The notes beneath the pieces are model-generated. The model saw only the letters and a program-made list of their open reading frames with translations, made no database searches and was not told where the DNA came from. The position numbers and the translations under genes are program-made. A stretch of 64,000 nt of DNA from Synechococcus sp. CBW1004. GTDB lineage: Bacteria; Cyanobacteriota; Cyanobacteriia; PCC-6307; Cyanobiaceae. The stretch spans positions 3,492,686 through 3,556,685 of the forward strand of contig NZ_CP060397.1 of the NCBI RefSeq assembly GCF_015840715.1, in the 5' to 3' direction. Positions 1 through 9,990 of the stretch are shown piece by piece. How positions within the stretch are numbered: the first letter of the stretch is position 1; the number at the start of each line of letters is the position of its first letter.

Positions 1-333
1 ATCAAGGAAGCCGTCGCCAAGTCGCTGCTCTATTCGGACATCACCCGTCCGGGCGGCAACATGTACACCACCCGTCGCTATGCGGCCTGCATCCGCGACC
101 TGGATTACTACCTGCGCTACGCCACCTACGCGATGCTCGCTGGTGACACCTCGATCCTCGACGAGCGTGTGCTCAACGGCCTCAAGGAGACCTACAACTC
201 CCTGGGCGTGCCCATCGGTGCCACGGTGCAGTCGATCCAGGCCATGAAGGAGGCCACTGCTGCTCTGGTCGGTCCTGATGCCGGTCGTGAAATGGGCGTC
301 TATTTCGACTACATCTGCTCGGGTCTCGGCTGA
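1..333 (+). CDS. apcB: Allophycocyanin beta subunit, 3' part
   Basis: The gene runs in from the left edge; base 1 is in frame and the visible 110 codons are the C-terminal two thirds of a phycobiliprotein. The segment [20 protein letters not shown] is a phycobiliprotein signature and matches ApcB, including the Cys that would carry phycocyanobilin and the ending around FDYICSGLG. ApcB pairs with ApcA to form the trimeric allophycocyanin discs of the phycobilisome core, which pass energy to the reaction centres on the cytoplasmic face of thylakoids. apcC follows after 33 bp, the usual apc operon order, so apcA and possibly apcE are expected just left of the window. The 5' end is missing only because of the window boundary. 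Confidence 0.96.
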   Translation: MKEAVAKSLLYSDITRPGGNMYTTRRYAACIRDLDYYLRYATYAMLAGDTSILDERVLNGLKETYNSLGVPIGATVQSIQAMKEATAALVGPDAGREMGVYFDYICSGLG

Positions 334-366
334 TCCCAACCGTTATCCCTGAGAGGAGTCGTCCCC

Positions 367-567
367 ATGCGCCTGTTCAAGATCACAGCCTGCATTCCCT
401 GCCCTGAGAAGGTTCGCACCCAACGTGAACTGCAGAACACCTACTTCACCAAGTGGGTTCCCTATTCCAGCTGGTTCGCGGAACAGCAGCGGATCATGAA
501 GCAGGGGGGCAAGATTCTCAAGGTGGAACTGGCGACCGGTCGTCGGCAGCAAAGCTGCGGCAACTGA
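367..567 (+). CDS. apcC: Phycobilisome core linker LC7.8 (ApcC)
   Basis: This 66-residue basic protein begins MRLFKITACIPCP, the typical start of the small allophycocyanin-associated linker, and has the family's usual length of about 67 residues. ApcC caps core cylinders of the phycobilisome by sitting inside terminal allophycocyanin trimers. A GAGAGG-type ribosome binding site (gagaggag, about 350-357) lies upstream of the ATG. It is cotranscribed with apcB, and a strong terminator at 637-658 ends the operon. Confidence 0.95.
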   Translation: MRLFKITACIPCPEKVRTQRELQNTYFTKWVPYSSWFAEQQRIMKQGGKILKVELATGRRQQSCGN

Positions 568-636
568 TCTGCTTCGACCTCGTCTCTGGATCGGCCATTC
601 AGGCTTTGAGCTGATTGGTCGATCCTCGGCGTCTTC

Positions 637-658
637 CCCGGCTCCGCCGGGTTTTTTT
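637..658 (+). terminator. Rho-independent terminator of the apc operon
   Basis: A perfect 6-bp stem CCCGGC / GCCGGG (637-642 and 646-651) with a 3-base loop is followed directly by seven T residues (652-658). It lies 70 bp after the apcC stop on the same strand. Confidence 0.9.
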
Positions 659-1166
659 ATGCTTCGCGCTCGTGGCCGCGTCCCTCCGTGCGCCTCCCGC
701 GGCCCGAGGCCCCCGAGGGAAGCCTCGCCTCCCGTTCCCCGGTGACCATGCCTGGCCCGCCGTGATCCCGCCGCGGCGGGTAGGGGTGGCGAGAGCCGTC
801 AGGGAATGGCCGCCGATGGTGGCACCTGGGGCCTGCCTCTCCGCCCATCTCGCCGGTTCTCTGGCGACGCGGCTTCCATGGGTGGCCGCTCCTCCTGATG
901 GCCCCTGACCCAGCCTCAGCGACTGCGCGAGAGCCTGCCGCTGTGCCTCCTGACGTCGTCTTGATCCGCCTTCTGCGCCGGACAGCCAGCCTGGAAGCCC
1001 GGGGATCCTTCGCTGGGCTGGTCGCGATCCGTCTCTGAAGGTGCTGCATCGTGTCGCTGGTCACCACAAGTGGATCCGGTTCGTGATGGAGCGTCGGGGC
1101 CTGCCGGACGTGTCCGATCGCTCCGCTTCTCTCGACAAAGGGCGCCGCAGACGGCTCAATGGAACG
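659..1166. other. Intergenic stretch without a recognised gene
   Basis: About 500 bp between the apc terminator and ftsW. Short open frames exist on both strands, but their products are Arg/Pro-rich and look like GC-rich noise. A 14-bp perfect GC palindrome lies at 767-780. No convincing promoter, RNA gene or small protein was found. The promoter of the ftsW-ccdA-ccs1 run should lie in the right part of this stretch. Confidence 0.5.
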
Positions 1167-1193
1167 ATGGTCGTCCCCGTTCCTCCGGCCTCG

Positions 1194-2405
1194 ATGTCCA
1201 CCTCCACCCGAGCCTTGCCGGTTGACGCCGACGCCGTCTCCGGACGTCGGCGCGGCATCCTTCCCCTGCCCTGGAGTCTCTGGCCAGCGGAGGCCCGTCT
1301 GCTGCTCGGCCTGGTGGCCCTCTGGAGCTGTTTCGGGCTGTTGGTGCTCACCTCGGCCAGCTGGTTCGTGGCGGATCGCGAGATGGGGGATGCCGCCTTC
1401 TACCTGAAGCGTCAGCTGATCTGGCTGATCGCCAGCTGGGGTCTGTTGCTGCTGGCGATCCGCAACACGATGCGGCGCTGGCTGCATCTGGCGGCCCCGG
1501 CCCTGCTGATCGGCATGGCCCTGATCGCCGCCACTCTGGTGATCGGCAGCACGGTGAACGGAGCCAGTCGCTGGCTGGTGATCGGGCCCCTGCAGATTCA
1601 GCCCACGGAGCTGATCAAGCCCTTCATCGTGCTGCAGGGTGCGGTGCTCTTCTCGCACTGGCGCCGGATCGCCAAAGACCAGAAACTCCTCTGGCTTGCC
1701 ATCTTCGGAGCCGTGATGCTGCTGATCCTCAAGCAGCCCAATCTCAGCACCGCAGCGCTGATAGGCCTGCTGCTCTGGCTGATGGCTCTGGCCGGCGGCC
1801 TGCCCCTCGTCCTGCTCCTCGGGGCTGCCGGTGGAGGTGGACTGCTCGGGACGTTCAGCATCATGGTGAACGAATATCAGCGCCTGCGCGTCACCTCGTT
1901 CCTTGACCCCTGGCGTGATCAACAGGGAGACGGCTACCAGCTGGTGCAGAGCCTGCTGGCGATCGGTTCCGGTGGCCCCCTGGGCCAGGGGTTCGGTCTC
2001 TCGACCCAGAAGCTGCAGTATCTGCCGATCCAGACCACCGATTTCATCTTCGCGGTGTTCGCTGAGGAGTTCGGCTACGTGGGCTCCCTGATGCTGCTGC
2101 TGTTTCTGATGGTCTTCGGCTTCGTCGGTCTCCGCATCGCCCTCAGCTGCCGCAGCAACCAGCACCGCCTGGTGGCGATCGGTTGCACCACCCTCCTGGT
2201 CGGCCAGTCGATCCTCAACATCGCAGTGGCCAGCGGCGCCATGCCCACCACCGGTCTGCCGCTGCCGCTGATCAGCTACGGCGGAAACTCGCTGCTCAGC
2301 AGCCTGTTCGTGGCCGGTCTTCTGATCCGCTGTTCCCTGGAGACCACCGGCCTCGAGGGGAACCGGCCCCGCCGGCAGCGTTCCGTCCCCGCCTCGATAG
2401 GCTGA
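1194..2405 (+). CDS. ftsW: FtsW/RodA-type peptidoglycan glycosyltransferase
   Basis: A roughly 400-residue polytopic membrane protein of the SEDS family, which polymerises lipid II glycan strands together with a class B penicillin-binding protein. The family motifs NGASRWLVIGPLQIQPTELIK and, near the C-terminus, PLISYGGNSLLSS are present, and about ten hydrophobic segments can be counted. The order with ccdA and ccs1 downstream resembles what I recall for ftsW in picocyanobacteria, which is why ftsW is preferred over rodA. The frame stays open to 1041, but the extra residues are Arg-rich. An ATG at 1194 is chosen and ATG 1167 is a possible alternative; no strong ribosome binding site decides it. 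Confidence 0.85.
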   Translation: MSTSTRALPVDADAVSGRRRGILPLPWSLWPAEARLLLGLVALWSCFGLLVLTSASWFVADREMGDAAFYLKRQLIWLIASWGLLLLAIRNTMRRWLHLAAPALLIGMALIAATLVIGSTVNGASRWLVIGPLQIQPTELIKPFIVLQGAVLFSHWRRIAKDQKLLWLAIFGAVMLLILKQPNLSTAALIGLLLWLMALAGGLPLVLLLGAAGGGGLLGTFSIMVNEYQRLRVTSFLDPWRDQQGDGYQLVQSLLAIGSGGPLGQGFGLSTQKLQYLPIQTTDFIFAVFAEEFGYVGSLMLLLFLMVFGFVGLRIALSCRSNQHRLVAIGCTTLLVGQSILNIAVASGAMPTTGLPLPLISYGGNSLLSSLFVAGLLIRCSLETTGLEGNRPRRQRSVPASIG

Positions 2406-2429
2406 TCCACCGTCGGCCTTCCTACGGCC

Positions 2430-3176
2430 ATGTTCAGCCCGGCCCTGCTGCTCGCCGACTGGGGTCGCAGCGGTGAACTGCTGCTCCAGAACTCCCTCTC
2501 CCACCCCGGACCGCTCACCCTGGGCCTGGTCTTCACCGGAGGGCTGCTCACCAGCCTCGGACCCTGTTCCCTGTCGCTGCTGCCTGTCACCCTGGCCTAT
2601 CTGGCCGGATTCGGGGGCGACACCGCCCCCCTGCCTCAGCAGGCTCGCTCACTGCCCTGGCAGCGCAGCCTCAGCTTCACCGCCGGCATCGTCGCGGCCC
2701 TGGTGCTGCTGGGCGGAGGCAGCGCTCTGCTTGGACGCCTGTATGGGAGCCTGCCCAGTCAGATCCCCCTGCTGGTCGCCGTCGTGGCGGTGCTGATGGG
2801 CCTGAACCTGCTCGGTTTGCTCCCCATCCCCCTGCCCGCCGGTCCCGATCCGGAGCGTTGGAGACGTCTTGTGCCTGCTCCGCTCGGCCCGCTGGCGGCC
2901 GGCCTGGCGTTCGGACTGGCCTCCACGCCCTGCACCACGCCTGTGCTCGCGGTGTTGCTGGCCTGGATCGCCCAGAACGGCCGGCCTCTGACGGGCATGC
3001 TGCTGCTCATCAGCTTCGGGGCCGGGCAGGTGATCCCTCTTCTCCTGGCCGGCACCGCCGCCGCCATCCTGCCCTCGCTGCTGCGCCTGCGGCGCGTCGG
3101 GCAATGGATCCCACCGCTCAGCGGTGTGGTTCTTCTCACCACCGGTTGTCTCACCCTGCTCGCCCAGATCCCATGA
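2430..3176 (+). CDS. ccdA: Cytochrome c biogenesis protein CcdA
   Basis: This 248-residue membrane protein has about six transmembrane segments and the two membrane cysteines of the CcdA/DsbD-beta family: Cys46 in GPCSLSLLP and Cys168 in STPCTTP. CcdA passes reducing power across the thylakoid or plasma membrane so that apocytochrome c thiols stay reduced for haem attachment (system II). It follows ftsW by 24 bp, and its stop overlaps the ccs1 start (ATGA at 3173-3176), so the two proteins are translationally coupled, in line with their joint role. Confidence 0.92.
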   Translation: MFSPALLLADWGRSGELLLQNSLSHPGPLTLGLVFTGGLLTSLGPCSLSLLPVTLAYLAGFGGDTAPLPQQARSLPWQRSLSFTAGIVAALVLLGGGSALLGRLYGSLPSQIPLLVAVVAVLMGLNLLGLLPIPLPAGPDPERWRRLVPAPLGPLAAGLAFGLASTPCTTPVLAVLLAWIAQNGRPLTGMLLLISFGAGQVIPLLLAGTAAAILPSLLRLRRVGQWIPPLSGVVLLTTGCLTLLAQIP

Positions 3177-4570
3177 CCGCATCGGCCCCGCAGCCCTGGC
3201 GCCCGCTGCAGCGCCTGCTGGGCCTGATCTCCGATCTGCGCCTGGCGATCGCTCTGCTGCTTCTGATCGCTCTCGGCAGCGGCATCGGCACGGCGATTCC
3301 CCAGCAGGAAAGCGAGGGGTTCTATCACCAGCGCTACGACCCGGCCCCCTGGCTCGGGCTGCTCCATGGCGACGGGGTGCTGGCGCTGCAACTGGATCAC
3401 GTCTATTCCAGCGGCTGGTTCCTGGCCCTGCTGGCCTGGCTGGGTCTCTCCCTGCTGCTATGCAGCTGGCGGCGTCAGTGGCCAGCGCTCTCGGCCTCCC
3501 TGCGCTGGATCGACTACCGCTCACCGCGTCAGCTCAGCAAGCTCAGTGTCGCCCAGACGCTGGTCTGCGCCGATTCCCAGGCCGCACTGGAGAGGCTGGA
3601 TCTGGAGCTGCGCCGTCAGGGGTGGAGCATCCGCCGCCAGGACGATCGCCTCGCCGCCCGTCGTGGCGTGGCCGGTCGCGTCGGCCCGCTGCTGGTGCAT
3701 GCGGGCCTGGTCGTCCTGATGGTGGGCGCCGCCTGGGGCGCTCTCGGGGGTCAGCGGCTCGAGCAGTTCCTGGCGCCGGGCCGTGAGCTTGAGCTGATGG
3801 ACAGCCGCGGCCGCACCCAGCTGACGGTGGCTCTCGACGCCTTCGCGATCGAGCGTGACCCGGCGGGCCGGCCGGAGCAGTTCCGCTCCGAGCTGCGCCT
3901 GATCCCGCCAGGGCCGGATGCCGTGCCGGCTCCTGCCCAGCCGGATCAAGGTCTCCCCTCCCCTTCTTCCGTCCCTGACGGCGGCGAGGTGGTCCCCAGG
4001 GCCCTGCGAGCTGAGATCAGCGTCAATCACCCACTGCGCCACCGCGGCATGACTCTGTATCAGGCTGACTGGGCCCTGGCGGCGCTCAACGTCCAGCTGG
4101 GCCGCAGCCCGGTGCTGCAGCTTCCCCTGCAGAGCCTTCCCCAGCTGGGTGAGCAGGTCTGGGGGGTGGTCATGCCCACCCGGCCGGATGGCAGTGAGCC
4201 GGTGCTGCTCACCCTCTCCAGCGAGGAGGGGCCCGTTCAGGTGTTCGGTTCGGATGGCCTCCGAGTGGCCCAGCTGGTGCCTGGGGGCGAGGCGCAGGAG
4301 GTGCTCGGCCTGCCGATCAGGGTGGCTTCGGTGCTCCCCGCCAGCGGCATCCTGCTCAAGCGCGACCCCGGCGTGCCGCTGGTCTACGCCGGCTTCGCCA
4401 TTGCCCTGATGGGGGGCGGACTGAGCCTGCTGGCCACCCGTCAGCTCTGGGCGATCAGTGAGCCCGCGGCTGCTCGCCTGCATGTGGCGGGCCTGTGCAA
4501 TCGCAATCTCACCGCCTTCGCGGCTGAGCTGCCGCAGCTGCTCAGCAGGGTTGCCGCTGACCGTGACTGA
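3173..4570 (+). CDS. ccs1: Cytochrome c biogenesis protein Ccs1 (ResB-like)
   Basis: A 465-residue ResB-family protein. It has a hydrophobic segment near residues 18-42 followed by [12 protein letters not shown], typical of Ccs1, then two further N-terminal membrane spans, a large lumenal domain and a final span near residues 400-425. Ccs1 works with CcsA in delivering and attaching haem to apocytochromes c (such as cytochrome f and c6) in system II. The frame is open upstream to 2858, but the ATG at 3173 begins with [20 protein letters not shown], matches the family start and overlaps the ccdA stop by 4 bp. The 3' end overlaps the convergent queF by 29 bp. Confidence 0.93.
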   Translation: MTASAPQPWRPLQRLLGLISDLRLAIALLLLIALGSGIGTAIPQQESEGFYHQRYDPAPWLGLLHGDGVLALQLDHVYSSGWFLALLAWLGLSLLLCSWRRQWPALSASLRWIDYRSPRQLSKLSVAQTLVCADSQAALERLDLELRRQGWSIRRQDDRLAARRGVAGRVGPLLVHAGLVVLMVGAAWGALGGQRLEQFLAPGRELELMDSRGRTQLTVALDAFAIERDPAGRPEQFRSELRLIPPGPDAVPAPAQPDQGLPSPSSVPDGGEVVPRALRAEISVNHPLRHRGMTLYQADWALAALNVQLGRSPVLQLPLQSLPQLGEQVWGVVMPTRPDGSEPVLLTLSSEEGPVQVFGSDGLRVAQLVPGGEAQEVLGLPIRVASVLPASGILLKRDPGVPLVYAGFAIALMGGGLSLLATRQLWAISEPAAARLHVAGLCNRNLTAFAAELPQLLSRVAADRD

Positions 4571-4988
4571 CCCGCACGACGGTGTGGACATTGCCGCGCG
4601 GGTTGAAGTCCGCCACCAGCTCCATCCACACCGGATCGCAGGCCGCGACCAGGTCGTCAAGGATGCGGTTGACCACCTCCTCATGGGAGATGGTGCGATC
4701 CCGGTAGCTGTTCACATACAGCTTGATCGCCTTCAGTTCCAGCACCCGCGGACCGGGCTGGTACAGCAGCCGCAGCACCGCGAAATCGGGATAGCCCGAG
4801 AAGGGGCAGAGGCAGGTGAATTCCGGCAGCTCGATCGAGACCTCGTAGGCCCGCCCAGGCCGGGGGTTGTCGAAGCAGATCAGCTGGGCCTCGGCGATGG
4901 CCCGCTCGCCGTAGAGCGGCGTGCGGGTCTGCTCGGAGACGCTGCTGGCCTCGGCGCTGGAGACGCTGGAACTGGTGGCGGTGGCCAT
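4542..4988 (-). CDS. queF: NADPH-dependent 7-cyano-7-deazaguanine reductase QueF
   Basis: A 148-residue single-domain QueF that reduces preQ0 to preQ1 in queuosine tRNA biosynthesis. The catalytic stretch [14 protein letters not shown] holds the nucleophilic Cys and the proton-donor Asp, and [15 protein letters not shown] corresponds to the family's NADPH-binding E(S/L)K motif. An ATG at 5003 is also in frame (MSPGP extension), but the ATG at 4988 fits the family start better. It is convergent with ccs1, sharing the last 29 bp. Confidence 0.93.
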   Translation of the reverse strand: MATATSSSVSSAEASSVSEQTRTPLYGERAIAEAQLICFDNPRPGRAYEVSIELPEFTCLCPFSGYPDFAVLRLLYQPGPRVLELKAIKLYVNSYRDRTISHEEVVNRILDDLVAACDPVWMELVADFNPRGNVHTVVRVSHGQRQPC

Positions 4989-5162
4989 GGGCCCTGGAGA
5001 CACATCGATCGTTCCCGGACCGTACTGGATCGGTCCGGGCCGGCCGGCGGCGGCGTGCCCGTGCGTGCCCGGCTGCGCATGCAGCGTCGCTCAGGGCCCA
5101 GGGCGCTGCCTTTGGGTGGCTCCCGGTTCCGGTGGAGCCGCTCCGGCGATGGCGCCTCCTGC

Positions 5163-5176
5163 GTAGCAACGGTTAC
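5163..5176 (+). promoter_or_regulatory. NtcA-type box upstream of glnB
   Basis: GTA, eight bases, TAC matches the NtcA consensus GTAN8TAC exactly. A possible -10 element (TAATGA at 5201-5206) follows 24 bases later, close to the 20-24 base spacing of NtcA-activated promoters, and glnB starts 130 bp further on. NtcA control of glnB is established in other cyanobacteria; the site here is inferred from sequence alone. Confidence 0.75.
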
Positions 5177-5320
5177 GACGACTCTCGTCGCTCTCGGGCC
5201 TAATGACCCTGCCCGTTCACCCGGGCCCGCACTTCAGGCGCCGGGATTCCGCCGTTTCCCTGTCGCGAAGTGCTCAGGGTGGCTTGCCCTGCTCCTGCCA
5301 GCCCTCCAGACTCCAACTGA

Positions 5321-5674
<354 letters not shown>

Positions 5675-5795
5675 CGCGCTTCGATGGTCGGGGGGGAGAC
5701 GGAGCCTGAAGCGATTCAGGTGCCCTCTCCTCTCGCGTTGTGTCGACACTGTTCCAGGGGTGATGCCGTCTGGGCGGCCTCGCCTGTTGCGGCGC

Positions 5796-6659
5796 TCATC
5801 CCCCCTTCCCAGCCATGGTGCGCTGCACAACGGCGTTCACCTCGGCTTCCGTCAGCAGGGGCGCCGCAGCCGCGGCCAGCGCATCAGGCTCTCGCAGCCA
5901 GAGCAGGTATTCGTGGTTGCCGGCCGGTCCGGTGATCGGAGAGGCCACCAGCCCAGCGGGCGCCCAGGTGAGCTGTCCGGCCGCTTCGATCACCGTCAGG
6001 ATCGCGTCGCAGTGGGCACGCGGGTCGCGCACGACGCCCCCTTTCCCGACCCGCTCACGACCCACTTCGAACTGCGGTTTGACCAGCAGCACCGCTTCCG
6101 GTTCCGCTGCGGCCGGCACTGCGGACTGTTCTCTTGAGCGCAGCAGGCCCCGGAGCGCCGGCAGCACCCGGGTCAGTGAGATGAAGGACACATCGGCCAC
6201 CGCCAGATCGGGCCAGGGGTTGCCCGGGCCATAGAGATCGGCCGGCTGCAGGTGCCTGAGGTTGGTGCGCTCGCGCAGCACGACGCGGGGGTCGGTGCGC
6301 AGGCTCCAGGCCGTCTGGCCATAGCCGACGTCGATGCCATAGACGCGCTGGGCGCCGTGCTGCAGCAGGCAGTCACTGAAGCCGCCGGTGGAGATGCCGC
6401 CGTCGAGGCAGATCCGCCCCTGCACCTGGATCGGCCATGCCTCCAGTGCCGCCAGCAGCTTCTCGCCGCCGCGGGAGACGAAGCGTGGTGGCGTCTCCAC
6501 ATGGAGTTCCAGATCGGGCAGGACCTCCGTGCCCGGTTTGTCGAGCAGCTGATCGCCGCCGCGCACCTTGCCGGCGCGGATCAGCTGCTGCGCCTGTTGG
6601 CGGCTGGCGGCCAGGCCGCGCCGCACCAGTTCCAGATCAAGACGCTGCCTGCGGGCCAT
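5796..6659 (-). CDS. tlyA: TlyA-family rRNA 2'-O-methyltransferase with S4 domain
   Basis: This 287-residue protein has an N-terminal S4 RNA-binding domain (about residues 4-65) followed by a FtsJ-type SAM-dependent methyltransferase domain (FVSRGGEKLLAALE, LDGGISTGGFSDCLL, VYGIDVGYGQ). TlyA proteins 2'-O-methylate rRNA; older databases call them hemolysin A. The SAM loop reads DGGIS rather than the more common DVGAS. It lies convergent to glnB and divergent from the next small gene. Confidence 0.9.
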   Translation of the reverse strand: MARRQRLDLELVRRGLAASRQQAQQLIRAGKVRGGDQLLDKPGTEVLPDLELHVETPPRFVSRGGEKLLAALEAWPIQVQGRICLDGGISTGGFSDCLLQHGAQRVYGIDVGYGQTAWSLRTDPRVVLRERTNLRHLQPADLYGPGNPWPDLAVADVSFISLTRVLPALRGLLRSREQSAVPAAAEPEAVLLVKPQFEVGRERVGKGGVVRDPRAHCDAILTVIEAAGQLTWAPAGLVASPITGPAGNHEYLLWLREPDALAAAAAPLLTEAEVNAVVQRTMAGKGG

Positions 6660-6828
6660 GGACCGCCACTCCCCCGATGCATCACAGTCCGTTTCCGTTC
6701 TTCATCGAACCACAGACGAAACCGAACAAAATCCGAGAGAGCGCCGGCGCTGCCCAAAGTCGCCGGAAGATGGCGCCACTCCCGCACCAGACGCGATGGC
6801 CCATGCTCCTGAACCGACTGGCCACGGC

Positions 6829-7044
6829 ATGACTGCTCCACAGCCGCTCCGCGCTGCGGCAACGTCCACGGTGCTGGAGCTGCTGCAACCGGGAGCCTTC
6901 GTCAAGCTCCGCAACCAGCCTGAGGATCTCCCCCCCTTCCAGCTGATCCGCTGCCGGGGCGGCCGCTGCTGGGTGCGGCAGCAGGCCTGGGGCCGTCTGG
7001 TGCACTGGGAGGTGGCCCACCGCCAGCTCACCGCCGTCGCCTGA
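6829..7044 (+). CDS. Small conserved hypothetical protein upstream of purB
   Basis: A 71-residue soluble protein with no family I can name. It contains LLQPGAFVKLRNQPEDLPPF followed by QLIRCRGGRCWVRQQAWG, which reads like a small beta-barrel. The open frame extends upstream, but the residues there are typical out-of-frame noise. ATG 6829 is chosen; ATG 6796 is also possible. It ends 64 bp before purB on the same strand. Confidence 0.6.
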   Translation: MTAPQPLRAAATSTVLELLQPGAFVKLRNQPEDLPPFQLIRCRGGRCWVRQQAWGRLVHWEVAHRQLTAVA

Positions 7045-7108
7045 GCCTCCGGGGAAGACCTGATCGGCGAGTCCGTAGGTTGGGATCGACGACACTTTTC
7101 CACCGGCC

Positions 7109-8404
7109 TTGATCGAGCGCTACACCCTGCCCGAGATGGGCCAGATCTGGAGTGAGGAGGCGAAGTTCCAGAGCTGGCTTGATGTGGAGATCGCCGCCAC
7201 GGAGGCGAACTGCGAGCTGGGGCGCGTGCCCTCCGAGGCGGTGGCGACGATCAAGGAGAAGGCGTCCTTCTCGGTGGAGCGCATTCTCGAGATCGAGGCA
7301 GAGGTGCGCCACGACGTGATCGCCTTCCTCACCAACGTCAATGAGCACGTGGGTGATGCGGGCCGCTATATCCACGTCGGCATGACCAGCTCCGATGTGC
7401 TCGACACCGGCCTGGCGCTGCAGATGAAGGCCTCGGTGCGGCTGCTGCGCAGCGAGCTCGACCGTCTGGCCGAGGCGATCCGCGAGCTGGCCCGTGCCCA
7501 CAAGGGCACCGTGATGATCGGCCGCAGCCACGCGATCCATGGCGAGCCGATCACCTTCGGTTTCAAGGTGGCCGGCTGGCTGGCGGAGGTGGAGCGCAAC
7601 CGCGAGCGGCTGGAGCGGCTCGAAGCGGTGGTGAGTGTCGGCCAGATCTCCGGTGCGATGGGCACCTACGCCAACACGGATCCCTGCGTCGAGGAGATCG
7701 CCTGCTCCAGGCTGGGCCTGGTGCCCGACACCGCAAGCACCCAGGTGATCTCCCGCGATCGCCACGCCGAATATGTGCAGACCCTGGCGCTGGTGGGCGC
7801 AGCACTGGAGCGCTTCTCCACCGAGATCCGCAACCTGCAGCGCACCGATGTGCTGGAGGTGGAGGAGAACTTCGCCAAGGGCCAGAAGGGCAGCTCGGCC
7901 ATGCCCCACAAGCGCAACCCGATCCGCAGCGAACGCATCAGCGGCCTGGCGCGGGTGCTGCGCAGCTACGTGGTGGCGGCGCTCGAGAACTGCGCCCTCT
8001 GGCATGAGCGCGACATCAGCCACAGCTCGGTGGAACGGATGATGCTGCCCGACTGCTCGGTGACGCTTCACTTCATGCTGCGTGAGATGACCGATGTGGT
8101 GAAGGGCCTGGGCGTCTACCCCGAGAACATGGCGCGCAACATGAATGTCTATGGGGGCGTCGTGTTCAGCCAGCGGGTGCTGCTGGCCCTGGTGGAGAGC
8201 GGCATCAGCCGCGAGGAGGCGTATCGCATCGTCCAGCGCAACGCGCATACGGCCTGGAACACCGCCGGCGGCGACTTCCGCGCCAATCTGGCGGCCGATC
8301 CCGATGTCACCTCACGTCTCAGCGCCGAGCAGCTGGCGGAGTGCTTCTCCACCGATCTCCACCAGGCCAATCTCGATGTGATCTGGCAGCGGCTGGGGAT
8401 CTGA
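7109..8404 (+). CDS. purB: Adenylosuccinate lyase
   Basis: A 431-residue lyase of the fumarase/aspartase superfamily acting twice in purine synthesis (SAICAR to AICAR, and adenylosuccinate to AMP). The superfamily signature GSSAMPHKRNP is present, as are GMTSSDVLDT and the catalytic-His region GRSHAIHGEPIT. The start is a TTG codon (7109-7111) giving MIERYTLPEMG, the standard purB N-terminus; no ATG lies close upstream in frame. It is convergent with rlmH, with a 10-bp gap. Confidence 0.97.
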   Translation: MIERYTLPEMGQIWSEEAKFQSWLDVEIAATEANCELGRVPSEAVATIKEKASFSVERILEIEAEVRHDVIAFLTNVNEHVGDAGRYIHVGMTSSDVLDTGLALQMKASVRLLRSELDRLAEAIRELARAHKGTVMIGRSHAIHGEPITFGFKVAGWLAEVERNRERLERLEAVVSVGQISGAMGTYANTDPCVEEIACSRLGLVPDTASTQVISRDRHAEYVQTLALVGAALERFSTEIRNLQRTDVLEVEENFAKGQKGSSAMPHKRNPIRSERISGLARVLRSYVVAALENCALWHERDISHSSVERMMLPDCSVTLHFMLREMTDVVKGLGVYPENMARNMNVYGGVVFSQRVLLALVESGISREEAYRIVQRNAHTAWNTAGGDFRANLAADPDVTSRLSAEQLAECFSTDLHQANLDVIWQRLGI

Positions 8405-8414
8405 GTCGAAGGCC

Positions 8415-8852
8415 TCAGGCCCGGTGATACGGCCCGCCCTGCTGGATCGACAGGGCCCGGTAGAGCTGCTCGAGCAGCAGAAGCCTGGCCACGTCGTGCG
8501 GGAAGGTCATCGGTGAGAGGCTCAGGCGCCAGCTGGCTCGCGCCTTGAGGGCCGGATCGAGGCCATCGGCGCCGCCGATCACAAAGGCCAGCCGCTCCGA
8601 GCCTGAGCCCTCCAGGGCGCTGGCGAACGCTGTGGAGGTGAAGGTCTGGCCCTCCTCGCTGAGCACCACCAGGCGCTCCTGGGGAAGGAGGGCGGCGCCG
8701 ATCGCCGCGGCCTCCCGCTCCATGCCGCCATCGCGCAGCTCCACCACGTCCAGGCCCGGCAGACGCTTGAGATAAAGGGCCACCCCCTCACTGAGCCAGC
8801 CCTTGCGGACCTTGCCCACCGCCAGGATCCGGATCCGGGAGGGATTGATCAT
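8415..8852 (-). CDS. rlmH: 23S rRNA (pseudouridine1915-N3)-methyltransferase RlmH
   Basis: A 145-residue SPOUT-class methyltransferase. The C-terminal knot motifs [11 protein letters not shown] and [24 protein letters not shown] are diagnostic of RlmH, which methylates the pseudouridine at position 1915 of 23S rRNA in assembled 70S ribosomes. The length is slightly below that of the E. coli enzyme (155). Confidence 0.95.
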   Translation of the reverse strand: MINPSRIRILAVGKVRKGWLSEGVALYLKRLPGLDVVELRDGGMEREAAAIGAALLPQERLVVLSEEGQTFTSTAFASALEGSGSERLAFVIGGADGLDPALKARASWRLSLSPMTFPHDVARLLLLEQLYRALSIQQGGPYHRA

Positions 8853-8996
8853 GGGCCCGCGCGGAGACGCCGCAGGCTACGGCGAGGGAAGCCTTCCTCA
8901 GGCTGTGGCTGTCGGGACGAGGCAAGTCGGCAGGGGGCAGCCGGGCTGCGCAGCGCTCAAGGCTCCGTGCCGCCGCGTCAGGCCGGATTCAGAGAC

Positions 8997-9563
8997 TCAG
9001 CCTTTGCGCACCCGCAGCTCGATGCGGATCTCGGCGATCAGGTTGGCGTAGATCTCGGCGAAGTCCTCGGCCCTGTCATCGGCGCGCAGCAGACCCCGCT
9101 CCCGCAGCAGCGCCTCGGTGCGGGGATCGGCCACGTACTGGACTGAGTCGAGCTCGAAATCGACGCCGAGGATGTGAGCCCAGGGCGTCATCGGCGAGGA
9201 GACCGCCGCGGCCTGGTCGCATTCCGCCTGCGAGAACATCGAGAGGCTCTGGGGCGTGATCGGCCGTACGTGGCTGGGATCGGTGCGGTAGTGCTCGTGC
9301 AGCGGATGGGGCACGTTGATGCGGATCAGGGCGCCGTCGCGGCAGACGCGATGCAGCTCGCCCATCACCCCGAGAAAAGTGCCGGTGCTGGCCCCCAGGT
9401 GCTCGAGCACGTGGTTGAGCAGCACTTCTTCGGCGGCGTCTGTGGGTAGATCCCAGGGGGTCTGCTCCAGATCGATCACCCGGTCGGGCTCAAAGCTGGC
9501 GACGGTGTCGATGTTGAGCCAGCCCTCCAGGCGCCGCGGGCCGCAGCCCAGGTTCAGCTTCAT
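8997..9563 (-). CDS. Class I SAM-dependent methyltransferase
   Basis: A 188-residue protein starting MKLNLGCGPRRLEGWLNID, the glycine-rich SAM loop, followed by HVLEHL (motif after strand 4). This layout is common in small methyltransferases linked to polysaccharide or natural product modification. The substrate cannot be deduced. It is divergent from the 31-codon frame at 9605. Confidence 0.75.
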   Translation of the reverse strand: MKLNLGCGPRRLEGWLNIDTVASFEPDRVIDLEQTPWDLPTDAAEEVLLNHVLEHLGASTGTFLGVMGELHRVCRDGALIRINVPHPLHEHYRTDPSHVRPITPQSLSMFSQAECDQAAAVSSPMTPWAHILGVDFELDSVQYVADPRTEALLRERGLLRADDRAEDFAEIYANLIAEIRIELRVRKG

Positions 9564-9604
9564 CGGCGGGGATTGCGGCGCACTGGCGTGGGATCCTACG
9601 GGCC

Positions 9605-9700
9605 ATGCCCTGGACCCCCTACGCCGACGTCATCTATGCGGTGGTGAGCACCACCGGGCTGCTGCTGTTCGTCTGGCTGGTGCTGCGGCCAAGGCCCTGA
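9605..9700 (+). CDS. Candidate 31-residue single-span membrane peptide
   Basis: The ATG at 9605 opens a 31-codon frame with the layout of a photosynthetic or respiratory small subunit: polar start MPWTPYAD, one hydrophobic span (VIYAVVSTTGLLLFVWLVL) and a basic tail RPRP before the stop. It does not match the small subunits I know (PetL, PetM, PetN, PsbI, PsbM, PsbT, Psb30, PsaI, PsaM). It starts 41 bp from the divergent methyltransferase gene. No good ribosome binding site is visible, so coding status is uncertain. Confidence 0.4.
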   Translation: MPWTPYADVIYAVVSTTGLLLFVWLVLRPRP

Positions 9701-9990
9701 GGCTGATGCCCATCCGCGTCGACAGGCCTGAGTTCTGTTCGTTTTCTCTGTTGATCTCTGCGGCGCTGCGGCCGCTGCTGAGGCCCGAGTCAGGCCTGAG
9801 CCTCCTCCGGCTCTGCGAGCTTGTGACGGCCGTGCCAGGAGGGGTGTGAAGGCTGGCCGCGGCGGCCCGAAGCGAACCGGCAGGGTTGGGCAGACAGTGC
9901 GTTCACTGTCTTGTCATTTTTGCCGAATTTGCCTTTAACATCGGCCTCAATCAGGCCTGTCCAAAACGATCGGGGGCGTTTCTTCCCTTC

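Noticed and set aside
767..780. 14-bp GC palindrome CCCGCCGCGGCGGG
   Set aside because: In GC-rich DNA such palindromes are expected by chance, and no promoter or T-run accompanies it.
615..908. 97-codon plus-strand frame after the apc terminator
   Set aside because: Arg/Pro/Ala-rich, overlaps the terminator, and has no ribosome binding site or recognisable family.
657..2504. 615-codon minus-strand frame across ftsW
   Set aside because: Antisense shadow with Gln/Gly/His-rich low-complexity product; the plus strand has a clear SEDS-family protein.
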